From the NCBI GenBank assembly GCA_900554255.1, contig USGN01000017.1, positions 1 to 12,637 of the forward strand: DNA of 12,637 nucleotides, given 5' to 3'. The position numbers and the translations under genes were made by a program. The notes below the pieces were generated by a model that saw only the letters and a list, made by a program, of their open reading frames with translations, did not search any database and was not told the DNA's origin. This document shows positions 7,351 through 12,637 of the stretch, in pieces; within the stretch, counting starts at the first letter, position 1; the number at the start of each line of letters is the position of its first letter. This DNA comes from an uncultured Collinsella sp. GTDB taxonomy: Bacteria; Actinomycetota; Coriobacteriia; Coriobacteriales; Coriobacteriaceae.

Positions 7351-7422
7351 GTTTCCTGCTCTACAGTCCTGCTCACGACGGAGGCCACATTAAGTGGCCT
7401 CCTGTTCGTGCGGAACTCGCGA
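7351..7422 (+). repeat. Structured dispersed element, copy 1
   Basis: This 72-nt element is nearly identical in its flanks to the one at 12130-12200. Both start GTTTCCTGCTCTACAGTCCT and end TGCGGAACTCGCGA. The central hairpin here has arms GGAGGCCAC (7380-7388) and GTGGCCTCC (7394-7402) around loop ATTAA, with a further CACGA/TCGTG pairing outside it. Compared with copy 2, two base pairs change on both sides and pairing is kept. It lies between the JetD-like gene's terminator and the ABC-operon promoter, so it is in no obvious leader. The strand is assigned arbitrarily to match copy 2. Confidence 0.85.
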
Positions 7423-7431
7423 TAAACCTAA

Positions 7432-7460
7432 GCCGGTGTCCCCGCTCTCCCGGGGCCGGC
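7432..7460 (-). terminator. Probable terminator of the JetD-like gene
   Basis: A two-part stem pairs GCCGG (7432-7436) with CCGGC (7456-7460) and CCCCG (7440-7444) with CGGGG (7451-7455), with a 6-nt loop and a 3-nt bulge. It begins five bases past the stop codon. The following minus-strand sequence TTAGGTTTA is only moderately T-rich, so termination may be incomplete. Confidence 0.6.
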
Positions 7461-7465
7461 AGAAT

Positions 7466-9658
7466 CTAGTTGTTCAGCATGCGGTCGAAGCTTCCCGAGT
7501 CGCCATCCCGATAGTCTGCGGTCATCAGAATCTCCTGCGGAATGCGCCCGCCTTCACGTAGCACGTTGCGGAACTGCACGCGCGTAACCATAGGCAGATC
7601 CTTAATCGTCGCCGCCAGGTTCTGCGGCACGCCCTGGTTGGCAGCCGCGGGCTCGCACGCGCCGCCGGCCTTCACGCGACGCTTATGCTCGGCGAGCATG
7701 GCGCGGTACATGCCGGCATGCAGGCGAATCTCAACCACATTGGCATTGCGAGTCTGCTCGACAATGCGCGCGCCCTCGCGATCGATATCGCCTACGTAGT
7801 AGACGTAGTTAAAGCGATAGCCAATCTCAGCCAGATAATCGTCCAGGGCATGCGAGACGCTCGCCTTGCATCCGCCGCCAAAAATCACGCCGCCCACCTT
7901 GATGCCAAAGAGCTTGGCGTGCTTGCGGCCACGCAGCAGCTTGACGATCTCGTCGTAGGTGTCCAGGTTCTCGACCATAATGAACGGCTTGTCGGCTCCC
8001 AGCGTAAAGAAGCCCGTAAAGTGCACGGGGCGATTGGGGGCGACCTTGATCGCCTGCATGCTGATGCCCTTTTCGGTCATACGCCTGATCAAGCGCTCAC
8101 CGTGCTTGCCGTCAAAAGCCTTCTCGTCGTTAAAGATCTGGTAGGCACGCTGGCGGCGCGAGGCAACCGGCGTATCGGCACCTCGGTTCTGCTCGATCCA
8201 AGCCTGGATGATTGCGATTTCCTCGGCAATCTTGCGGTTGGACATCTCGTTGTGCTGAGTGCGCTGCGGAGCCTTTTTGCCGTCCTTGCCCTCGACCTTT
8301 ACGATCTGTGTCTGCTGCTCCTTAATCTTGGAGAGCGCCATTGGCGTGGGAACGACCTTGAGCAGCTGCCTGCCCAGGACACGGGCCAGAGCAAACGCCG
8401 AAACCTCGCCATGAGCGGGCTGCTCAGGCTGCTGGGCGGCCGCATCGTTTGCAGTCGGTTTGGGCTGCGCCTGGGATTTGTGCTTGGAATCTGCCTGAGC
8501 TTTGCGCTCTTGCTTTGGCGCGGACGAGCTCTTTTGCGAACGTTCAGGCTTGTCCCCCTTCGCCGGCTGGCGCTTGGGCTGCTCCACCGGGGTCTCAGCC
8601 TTCACATCCTTGTTTTGCGTTGTCGCCTTCTCGGCCACGGTTTCGGCATTTGAGCCACGTCCGCCACGGTGACGACGACGGCGGGGCTTGCTCGAAGCGC
8701 TCTCCCCCGCCTGTTTATCAGCGGACTGTTGAACTTTGACCTCGGTGTCAGCCGCAGGCTGCGACTCGGAAGGTTGCTGCTCGCGAGCCGCCGGCTCAAC
8801 GGTTTTCTCGGTTTGTTCGGCCTTATCGGCCTGAGCGGTCGAAGCCGGCTCGCCCTTCTCCTGACGCTTTACGGGATACGCGCGCCCTGCAAAACCGCGG
8901 CCGGGACGACACGAACCCGGAGCCCTCTTGGCAGACTCCTCAACATCGTCTGCAACCTCGGAAGGCTCTTCAACCTCACGCGCGACATCCTGCTGCGCAG
9001 CCTTGAAGTGAGCACCGCGACGACGCTTGGGCTCTTGGGCCTCCACGGGCTTTTGTTCCTTCGCGGGCTTCTGCGACTCAGCGGCAACCTCGGTCTCAAC
9101 AGCCTCAGCATCCGTCTCACCCTTTCGAGCAACGGCGCGACGGAAGCGCTCCTGCTGGGCGCGGCGCTGCGCATCGCGCTTGCCACCCCCGCCAAAACCG
9201 CCGCGTCCTGCCTTGGCCGTAAAGGCACGCACGACGTTCTCATCGAGCAACTCATCGGTATCGACATGCTCACGCGGGGCAACTTCTTCCACAGCAGGCA
9301 CGTCAGCGGGATCCTCGACGACAAAATCCTCGACGGACTCGGCAGGCTGCTCCTGGGCATCGCGAATCTCGGCATTGATGGTATAGAACGCCGGGCGCCC
9401 GTTAATGCCGCTACCCTCGATCTTGGTCACGATATTTGCCGCGATAAGCTCATCGCGCATCGCCTTGGTGTCACATTCCTTATCGACGGAGCGGAAAATT
9501 TGCGCCAGCGCGCTCGACTTGATCTTGAGCGCCTTGCGGCAAAGCAGGTCGTAGGCAACCAGCTTGGCACGCTCAGCAGAAAGCGATGTCTGGCTGCTCA
9601 GACGCTCAGCCAGGGCATCGACATTATTTTGGTTATCGGAATATACCGTCTTGGCCAC
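7466..9658 (-). CDS. JetD/DUF2220-like Toprim-domain protein with long disordered linker
   Basis: This 730-aa protein has three parts. Residues 1-100 are a conserved-looking helical region that could be a winged helix (VDALAERLSS..., ending GRPAFYTINAEI). Residues about 105-415 are low-complexity, rich in Glu, Lys, Gln, Pro and Ala with basic patches such as KPRRRRHRGGRG. Residues about 419-730 are a globular region. The latter contains YQIFNDEKAF (DEK at 511-513), IMVENLDTY (Glu563) and YYVGDIDREGARI (Asp624, Asp626). The order FxDEK, then VEN, then GDID-EG is that of JetD and DUF2220 proteins, whose C-terminus is a topoisomerase VI A-like Toprim fold, with the Glu and DxD as metal ligands. 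The start is GTG 9658, because AAAGGGG precedes it and the ATG at 9682 has no site. No jetA, jetB or jetC is adjacent. Function is unknown: a nucleic-acid nuclease or topoisomerase-like role is inferred. Confidence 0.75.
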   Translation of the reverse strand: MAKTVYSDNQNNVDALAERLSSQTSLSAERAKLVAYDLLCRKALKIKSSALAQIFRSVDKECDTKAMRDELIAANIVTKIEGSGINGRPAFYTINAEIRDAQEQPAESVEDFVVEDPADVPAVEEVAPREHVDTDELLDENVVRAFTAKAGRGGFGGGGKRDAQRRAQQERFRRAVARKGETDAEAVETEVAAESQKPAKEQKPVEAQEPKRRRGAHFKAAQQDVAREVEEPSEVADDVEESAKRAPGSCRPGRGFAGRAYPVKRQEKGEPASTAQADKAEQTEKTVEPAAREQQPSESQPAADTEVKVQQSADKQAGESASSKPRRRRHRGGRGSNAETVAEKATTQNKDVKAETPVEQPKRQPAKGDKPERSQKSSSAPKQERKAQADSKHKSQAQPKPTANDAAAQQPEQPAHGEVSAFALARVLGRQLLKVVPTPMALSKIKEQQTQIVKVEGKDGKKAPQRTQHNEMSNRKIAEEIAIIQAWIEQNRGADTPVASRRQRAYQIFNDEKAFDGKHGERLIRRMTEKGISMQAIKVAPNRPVHFTGFFTLGADKPFIMVENLDTYDEIVKLLRGRKHAKLFGIKVGGVIFGGGCKASVSHALDDYLAEIGYRFNYVYYVGDIDREGARIVEQTRNANVVEIRLHAGMYRAMLAEHKRRVKAGGACEPAAANQGVPQNLAATIKDLPMVTRVQFRNVLREGGRIPQEILMTADYRDGDSGSFDRMLNN

Positions 9659-9673
9659 GGGGCCCCTTTCATA

Positions 9674-9700
9674 TGTACACATATACGTCTATATGGTACA
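9674..9700. promoter_or_regulatory. AT-rich palindrome upstream of the JetD-like gene
   Basis: On the plus strand TGTAC (9674-9678) and CATATA (9680-9685) are mirrored by TATATG (9690-9695) and GTACA (9696-9700), with one extra A on the left and a 4-nt centre CGTC. It lies 16 bp upstream of the GTG start, where a promoter -10 or operator is expected, and contrasts sharply with its GC-rich surroundings. I could not assign a convincing -35/-10 pair. It is best read as a probable operator, perhaps autoregulatory. Confidence 0.55.
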
Positions 9701-9763
9701 ACGCGCGCCCTTATCCACGCAAAACATCTGCGAGAACACTCGAGCGTCACCCGCTTTTGCATG

Positions 9764-9802
9764 AAAAAAGACCGAGCCCGCGAAGTCGCGGACCCGGTCT
9801 TT
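9764..9802 (-). terminator. Intrinsic terminator of cstA
   Basis: AAAGACCG (9767-9774) pairs with CGGTCTTT (9795-9802). An inner CCGCG/CGCGG stem follows after a small internal loop. On the minus strand the hairpin runs into six T residues (plus A-run 9764-9769). It lies about 40 nt beyond the cstA stop codon and isolates cstA from the JetD-like gene. Confidence 0.88.
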
Positions 9803-9841
9803 CCGAGTCAAATGGATGGGAGATTCAACCCGTCCGACCGA

Positions 9842-11731
9842 CTAGGCCTTGGCGGCCTCGGCGTCGGCAGGAGCCTCAGCGGCAGCGGCGCGACCGTACT
9901 CGGCCTTGCCCATATCGGACCACTCGGGCTCCTCATCAGGCATGGAGCCAGCCTCCTTGCCGAAGAACTCCTTGAGGCAGTTGACGGCAACGATGAGGCC
10001 CAGGACCATCAGCAGGACGGCAAAGACGAGCTGCAGGCCCTTGGTGGCGGCGACGGAGACGGCGGCCGTGGTGGCGGTAGCCGGGATGGTACCGAAGAAA
10101 CCGTAGGCCTGGACGGCGGTCATGCAGCCCATGGCGCTCTGGACCAGCGAGGTGAAGGTGCAGCAGAGCAGGAAGACAACGGGCACGTAGAGCATCCAAC
10201 CCTTGCGGCCGGTGCACTTGCAGAACACGGCGAGGGTGATCATGGTCATGCCGCCGAGCAGCTGGTTGGAAGCACCAAAGAGCGGCCAGATGTTGGCATA
10301 GCCACCAAAAGCGAGAGCGAGACCGGGAAGCAGGGTAACGACCGTGGCGAACCAGGGGTTGCCGAGGACCTTCATGTAGCCGGCCTTGGACTCGATGGCC
10401 AGGGCGTCGTTGGTCTGGGCAAAGAACTCGGAGAACGAGGTGCGGGCGATGCGGGCGACGGCGTCGAGCGAGGTCAGGGCCAGAGCGGAGACGTTCATGG
10501 TCATGAAGACGGTAGCGAGCGTGCCGTCAACACCGAAGGCCTGCATACCGCGGGAGATACCAGCGGCAAAGATCTGGAACGGGGTGGAAGCGACACCGGC
10601 GTTGAGAGCGCCAGTACCGGCGGTGTTCATATCGGAGAACATGATGCCGGCGACGATGATGGCAAGGATGCCAACGAAGGACTCAACGACCATAGCGCCG
10701 TAACCGACCTTGACGGCGTCCTGCTCCTTCTCAACCTGCTTGGAGGAGGTACCAGAAGAAACGAGGCTGTGGAAACCGGAGAGAGCACCGCATGCGACGG
10801 AGACGAACAGGACCGGGAACATCATGCCGGAGGCAGTGGAGAAGCCGGTGAAGACCGGAGCGGTGATAGTGGCCTGACCGTTGACACCCAGGACGACGAT
10901 GCCGAGGACAGCGCAGACGATCATGACGATCATCATGATGGAAGTGAGGTAGTCGCGCGGGGTCTTGAGCATCTGGATGGGCATAGCGCCAGCGAAGACC
11001 AGGTAGACCATGACGACAGCGAACCACTGGAACTTGGTCAGATAAACCGGGAACTGCATACCAACGGCGAACATGAGAACCATGAGCACCACGCCGGTGA
11101 CGAACTCGGCAGCGCCGGTGAGGTTGAACTTCTTCTGGGCCCAACCAAAGGCCATGGCGACGAAGGTGAACAGGATGGAGATGGTGCCAGCGCAGCCGGC
11201 GGCATAGGACTTGGTGAAGTCGATGGCACCGGTAGCAGCGCCAGAAGCGTCAACGGCCGGGGTGAACATGAACGTCTTGCAGACCATGTCGGTGAAGGCG
11301 GCGATGACGATGATGCAGAACAGCCAGCAGAACAGCAGGAACAGGCGACGGCCGGTCTTGCCGATGTACTTCTCGATGAGCTGAGCGAGCGACTTGCCGT
11401 TGTTCTTCATCGAAGCGTACAGGGCACCAAAGTCGTGGACGGCGCCAAAGAAGATGCCGCCGACGAGGACCCAGAGCACGACGGGCAGCCAGCCAAAGGC
11501 CATGGCGACGATCGTACCCGTAACAGGGCCAGCACCGCAGATCGAGCTGAACTGGTGCGAGAACGCAGTGAAGGCGGAGACGGGCGAGAAGCTGTTGCCG
11601 TCCTTCACGCGCTTGGCCGGCGTGAGGGCCTCTTTGTCAACGCCCCACTTGTTGGCCAGCCATCGGCCATAGCCCAGATAGCCGCAGGCGAGCACCGCCG
11701 CGGCCACAACCATGAGCAAAACTCCGTTCAT
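9842..11731 (-). CDS. cstA: CstA-family carbon-starvation transporter
   Basis: This 629-aa polytopic inner-membrane protein consists mostly of hydrophobic segments, with a hydrophilic acidic/Ala-rich tail of about 40 residues at the C-terminus. Family signatures are present: FSHQFSSICGAGPVTGT (from about residue 58), HDFGALYASMKNNGKS, SGFHSLVSSGTSSKQ, SALALTSLDAVARIAR and FGASNQLLGG. The start is ATG 11731, with GAGGAGG (plus 11739-11745) 7 nt upstream; an in-frame ATG at 11812 would start upstream of the leader terminator and is rejected. CstA homologues (E. coli CstA, BtsT) import peptides and/or pyruvate during nutrient limitation; which substrate applies here is not visible. It is monocistronic, divergent from a M20 hydrolase, and has a long regulated leader with an operator, a short ORF and an attenuator-type terminator. 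Confidence 0.95.
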   Translation of the reverse strand: MNGVLLMVVAAAVLACGYLGYGRWLANKWGVDKEALTPAKRVKDGNSFSPVSAFTAFSHQFSSICGAGPVTGTIVAMAFGWLPVVLWVLVGGIFFGAVHDFGALYASMKNNGKSLAQLIEKYIGKTGRRLFLLFCWLFCIIVIAAFTDMVCKTFMFTPAVDASGAATGAIDFTKSYAAGCAGTISILFTFVAMAFGWAQKKFNLTGAAEFVTGVVLMVLMFAVGMQFPVYLTKFQWFAVVMVYLVFAGAMPIQMLKTPRDYLTSIMMIVMIVCAVLGIVVLGVNGQATITAPVFTGFSTASGMMFPVLFVSVACGALSGFHSLVSSGTSSKQVEKEQDAVKVGYGAMVVESFVGILAIIVAGIMFSDMNTAGTGALNAGVASTPFQIFAAGISRGMQAFGVDGTLATVFMTMNVSALALTSLDAVARIARTSFSEFFAQTNDALAIESKAGYMKVLGNPWFATVVTLLPGLALAFGGYANIWPLFGASNQLLGGMTMITLAVFCKCTGRKGWMLYVPVVFLLCCTFTSLVQSAMGCMTAVQAYGFFGTIPATATTAAVSVAATKGLQLVFAVLLMVLGLIVAVNCLKEFFGKEAGSMPDEEPEWSDMGKAEYGRAAAAEAPADAEAAKA

Positions 11732-11766
11732 TACATTTCCTCCTCTAAAAAGAACTTCCCAGACAT

Positions 11767-11806
11767 AAAAAAATGAGGGCCGTCGGTTGCGCTCGACGGC
11801 CCTCAT
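11767..11806 (-). terminator. Attenuator-type intrinsic terminator in the cstA leader
   Basis: A perfect 13-bp stem (minus-strand ATGAGGGCCGTCG, plus 11794-11806, with CGACGGCCCTCAT, plus 11773-11785) and an 8-nt loop are followed by a run of seven T residues (plus 11767-11773). It sits downstream of the cstA promoter and only about 20 nt before the cstA ribosome-binding site. Transcription of cstA must read through it, so it must be regulated or leaky. Confidence 0.88.
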
Positions 11807-11817
11807 CTTCATCAGCC

Positions 11818-11895
11818 GCCCGTTATCGTACGGGCTAGCTGTATGTGCTAACCCGCATCAGATAATTACTACGCTGATAATGTTTAGCTGATGCG
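11818..11895 (-). promoter_or_regulatory. Overlapping alternative hairpins of the cstA leader
   Basis: On the minus strand three stems overlap in a chain. Stem A is CGCATCAG (plus 11888-11895) with CTGATGCG (11854-11861). Stem B is GCGGGTTAGC (11847-11856) with GCTAGCCCGT (11830-11839), 10 pairs including two G-U. Stem C is GCCCGT (11830-11835) with ACGGGC (11818-11823). A and B share three bases and B and C share six, so they compete. CATCAGC in arm A can also pair with GCTGATG at 11810-11816. I could not identify which structure acts as antiterminator. Confidence 0.65.
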
Positions 11896-11902
11896 TGAAC
11901 AT
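11858..11902 (-). CDS. Putative leader peptide of cstA (Ile/Val-rich)
   Basis: This short ORF encodes MFTHQLNIISVVII (14 aa). It starts at ATG 11902, with AGAGG about 11 nt upstream, and ends in TGA at 11858-11860. An in-frame ATG at 11926 would give a 22-aa form beginning MIEEDFLD, with a weaker ribosome-binding site. Six of the last seven residues are Ile or Val, as in branched-chain amino-acid leader peptides. The codons for His-Gln form one arm of stem A and the stop codon lies in the other arm. A ribosome paused on the Ile/Val codons would therefore prevent stem A and alter the downstream folding before the terminator at 11767-11806. It is too short to be judged by homology here; position and composition are the evidence. 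Confidence 0.6.
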   Translation of the reverse strand: MFTHQLNIISVVII

Positions 11903-11973
11903 GTCTAAGAAATCCTCTTCAATCATGATGCGAACGATCCGTGCGTGTTCACATCCCCCAGTGGTTGAAAAGG

Positions 11974-12002
11974 AGTATGAAACTTTAGTTGCCTAAAGTC
12001 AA
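11974..12002 (-). promoter_or_regulatory. cstA promoter
   Basis: On the minus strand, -35 TTGACT (plus 11997-12002, five of six consensus bases) and -10 CATACT (plus 11974-11979, four of six) are spaced by 17 nt. Predicted transcription start is near 11967, giving a leader of about 235 nt. A palindromic operator fills the spacer and overlaps the -35. Confidence 0.72.
11982..11999. promoter_or_regulatory. Palindromic operator in the cstA promoter
   Basis: ACTTTAGTTGCCTAAAGT has two perfect 7-bp arms around TTGC. It overlaps the -35 and fills the spacer, a classical repressor position. It matches the ABC-operon palindrome (7246-7263) at 15 of 18 bases. The site could also affect the divergent M20 hydrolase gene. 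Confidence 0.75.
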
Positions 12003-12129
12003 CGCAAATTTGTAATGAATTTTCAACTTTTTTGGATTTCTCGGTATTAAACGCCACTGACCTCGGACTTTACCCGACAAAAGTTTTTGCATGAGAGATG
12101 CCTCTCGGGAGTGGGCGGGCGTATGCAAG

Positions 12130-12200
12130 GTTTCCTGCTCTACAGTCCTGCTCGCACGGAGAGCACATTAAGTGCTCTCCGGCTCGTGCGGAACTCGCGA
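12130..12200 (+). repeat. Structured dispersed element, copy 2
   Basis: This 71-nt second copy of the element at 7351-7422 has identical flanks. Its hairpin arms are GGAGAGCAC (12158-12166) and GTGCTCTCC (12172-12180), with the same loop ATTAA. Two pairs differ from copy 1 in a compensatory way (C-G to G-C and G-C to A-T). A GCACG/CGTGC outer pairing is also possible. It lies 130 nt upstream of the M20 hydrolase start and about 130 nt upstream of the cstA promoter, in the divergent intergenic region. A separate hairpin (GACGGAG/CTCCGTC, 12199-12219) follows it here but has no counterpart in copy 1. Confidence 0.85.
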
Positions 12201-12265
12201 CGGAGCAAAGTCCTCCGTCCGCCTCCTACGTTTACTTGCTTGCCGGGTACTCGACCTCACGCTGC

Positions 12266-12305
12266 TTGGCACAAGTGATCTATCTGAAATATCTACCTGT
12301 AGGTA
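12266..12305 (+). promoter_or_regulatory. Candidate promoter/operator of the M20 hydrolase gene
   Basis: TTGGCA (12266-12271) and TATCTA (12290-12295) are spaced by 18 nt, a weak sigma-70 match. An inverted repeat TACCT/AGGTA (12294-12298, 12301-12305) overlaps the would-be -10 and start site. An alternative weak pair lies further upstream (TTCAAC 12022, TATTAA 12045), which would place the structured element in the leader. I cannot decide between them. Confidence 0.3.
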
Positions 12306-12330
12306 AACCCTTGTAGAAAGGTTGACTGTT

Positions 12331-12637
12331 ATGACTAAGGAACTCGATTTCGAGGCAATTAAAAACGCTGCTGAGTCCCATCGTGCTGATATGACGCGTT
12401 TTCTTCGCGCAATGATTAGCCACCCCTCTGAGTCCTGCGAGGAGGGTGAGGTTGTCGCTTGCATTAAGGCCGAGATGGAGAGCCTTGGCTATGACGAGGT
12501 CAAGGTCGACGGCCTGGGCAACGTTATGGGCTTTATGGGCGAGGGCGACAAGATCATCGCCATCGACTCCCACATCGACACCGTCGGCATCGGCAACCGC
12601 GAGAACTGGACGCACGACCCGTATGCGGGCTACGAAG
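12331..12637 (+). CDS. ygeY: YgeY-type M20 family metallohydrolase (partial, 3' end cut by window)
   Basis: The first 102 codons of an M20 peptidase-family hydrolase are visible and remain open at the window edge. The N-terminus resembles the YgeY selenium-metabolism-linked hydrolase group: FLRAMISHPSESCEEGEVV, then DGLGNVMGFMGEGDKIIAIDSHIDTVGIGNRENWTHDPYAG. The HxD motif (His81, Asp83) gives a zinc ligand and the neighbouring catalytic-site Asp. The start is ATG 12331, with AAAGG (12317-12321) 9 nt upstream. Family members act on N-acyl or peptide-like amide bonds; the precise substrate of YgeY proteins is not established, and a generic M20 peptidase is the alternative. It is divergent from cstA across a 599-bp regulatory region, which fits a link between uptake and hydrolysis. 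Confidence 0.88.
   Translation, partial: MTKELDFEAIKNAAESHRADMTRFLRAMISHPSESCEEGEVVACIKAEMESLGYDEVKVDGLGNVMGFMGEGDKIIAIDSHIDTVGIGNRENWTHDPYAGYE

Noticed and set aside
7226..7430. Element copy 1 as a riboswitch for the ABC operon
   Set aside because: The predicted promoter (7283-7311) lies between the element and the gene, so the element would not be in that transcript.
7466..9658. Complete Wadjet (JetABCD) defence locus
   Set aside because: Only a JetD-like C-terminal domain is present. The neighbours are transporters and no SMC-like or kleisin-like genes occur in the window.
9659..9682. ATG 9682 as start of the JetD-like protein
   Set aside because: It lies within the AT-rich palindrome and has no ribosome-binding site. 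The GTG at 9658 is preceded by AAAGGGG.
8669..11776. 1035-codon open frame on the plus strand
   Set aside because: It runs antisense through both the JetD-like gene and cstA and across two terminators. Its protein is low-complexity Gly/Asp/His-rich with no family motif, as expected for the complement of GC-rich genes.
11767..11902. T-box or known metabolite riboswitch in the cstA leader
   Set aside because: I see no T-box sequence (TGGNACCGCG-type) and no recognised aptamer core. The short Ile/Val ORF fits ribosome-mediated attenuation better.

Overview
The window is GC-rich DNA with gut-actinobacterial gene content. The style suggests Coriobacteriia, most likely a Collinsella-like organism. 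That is inference from gene content, codon style and terminator style; there is no rRNA or tRNA in the window to confirm it. I see no tRNA, rRNA, CRISPR array, transposase or integrase.

Layout, left to right. (1) 187-1197 (+) is a LacI-family repressor, followed by 1317-2300 (+), a secreted or membrane-anchored EndA-like DNA/RNA nuclease. (2) Tandem terminators at 2325-2396 separate this pair from a convergent gene, 2431-4506 (-), an elongation-factor-G-like protein with a degenerate GTPase domain. (3) 4816-7226 (-) is a polar amino-acid ABC transporter operon in the order binding lipoprotein, permease, ATPase. A 111-nt hairpin lies between the first two genes. (4) 7466-9658 (-) encodes a large protein with a helix-rich N-terminal region, a long disordered charged linker and a C-terminal JetD/DUF2220-type Toprim region. 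No other Wadjet genes are present. (5) 9842-11731 (-) is a CstA-family carbon-starvation transporter. (6) Divergent from it, 12331 onward (+) is the start of a YgeY-type M20 hydrolase, cut by the window end.

The most interesting material is intergenic. The cstA promoter and the ABC-operon promoter share an 18-bp palindromic operator, ACTTTAGTTnnsTAAAGT. A half-like copy also sits between -35 and -10 of the ABC promoter. The cstA leader then carries a 14-codon ORF ending in Ile-Ile-Ser-Val-Val-Ile-Ile, a chain of overlapping hairpins and a strong intrinsic terminator just before the cstA ribosome-binding site. This looks like an amino-acid attenuator controlling a carbon-starvation/peptide-type transporter. 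A roughly 72-nt structured element occurs twice (7351-7422 and 12130-12200) with compensatory base-pair changes in its hairpin.

Together, the ABC importer, CstA and the M20 hydrolase read as a nutrient-scavenging group under a shared operator, with extra amino-acid sensing at cstA. The JetD-like protein and the EF-G-like protein are the two proteins whose biochemistry is least predictable.
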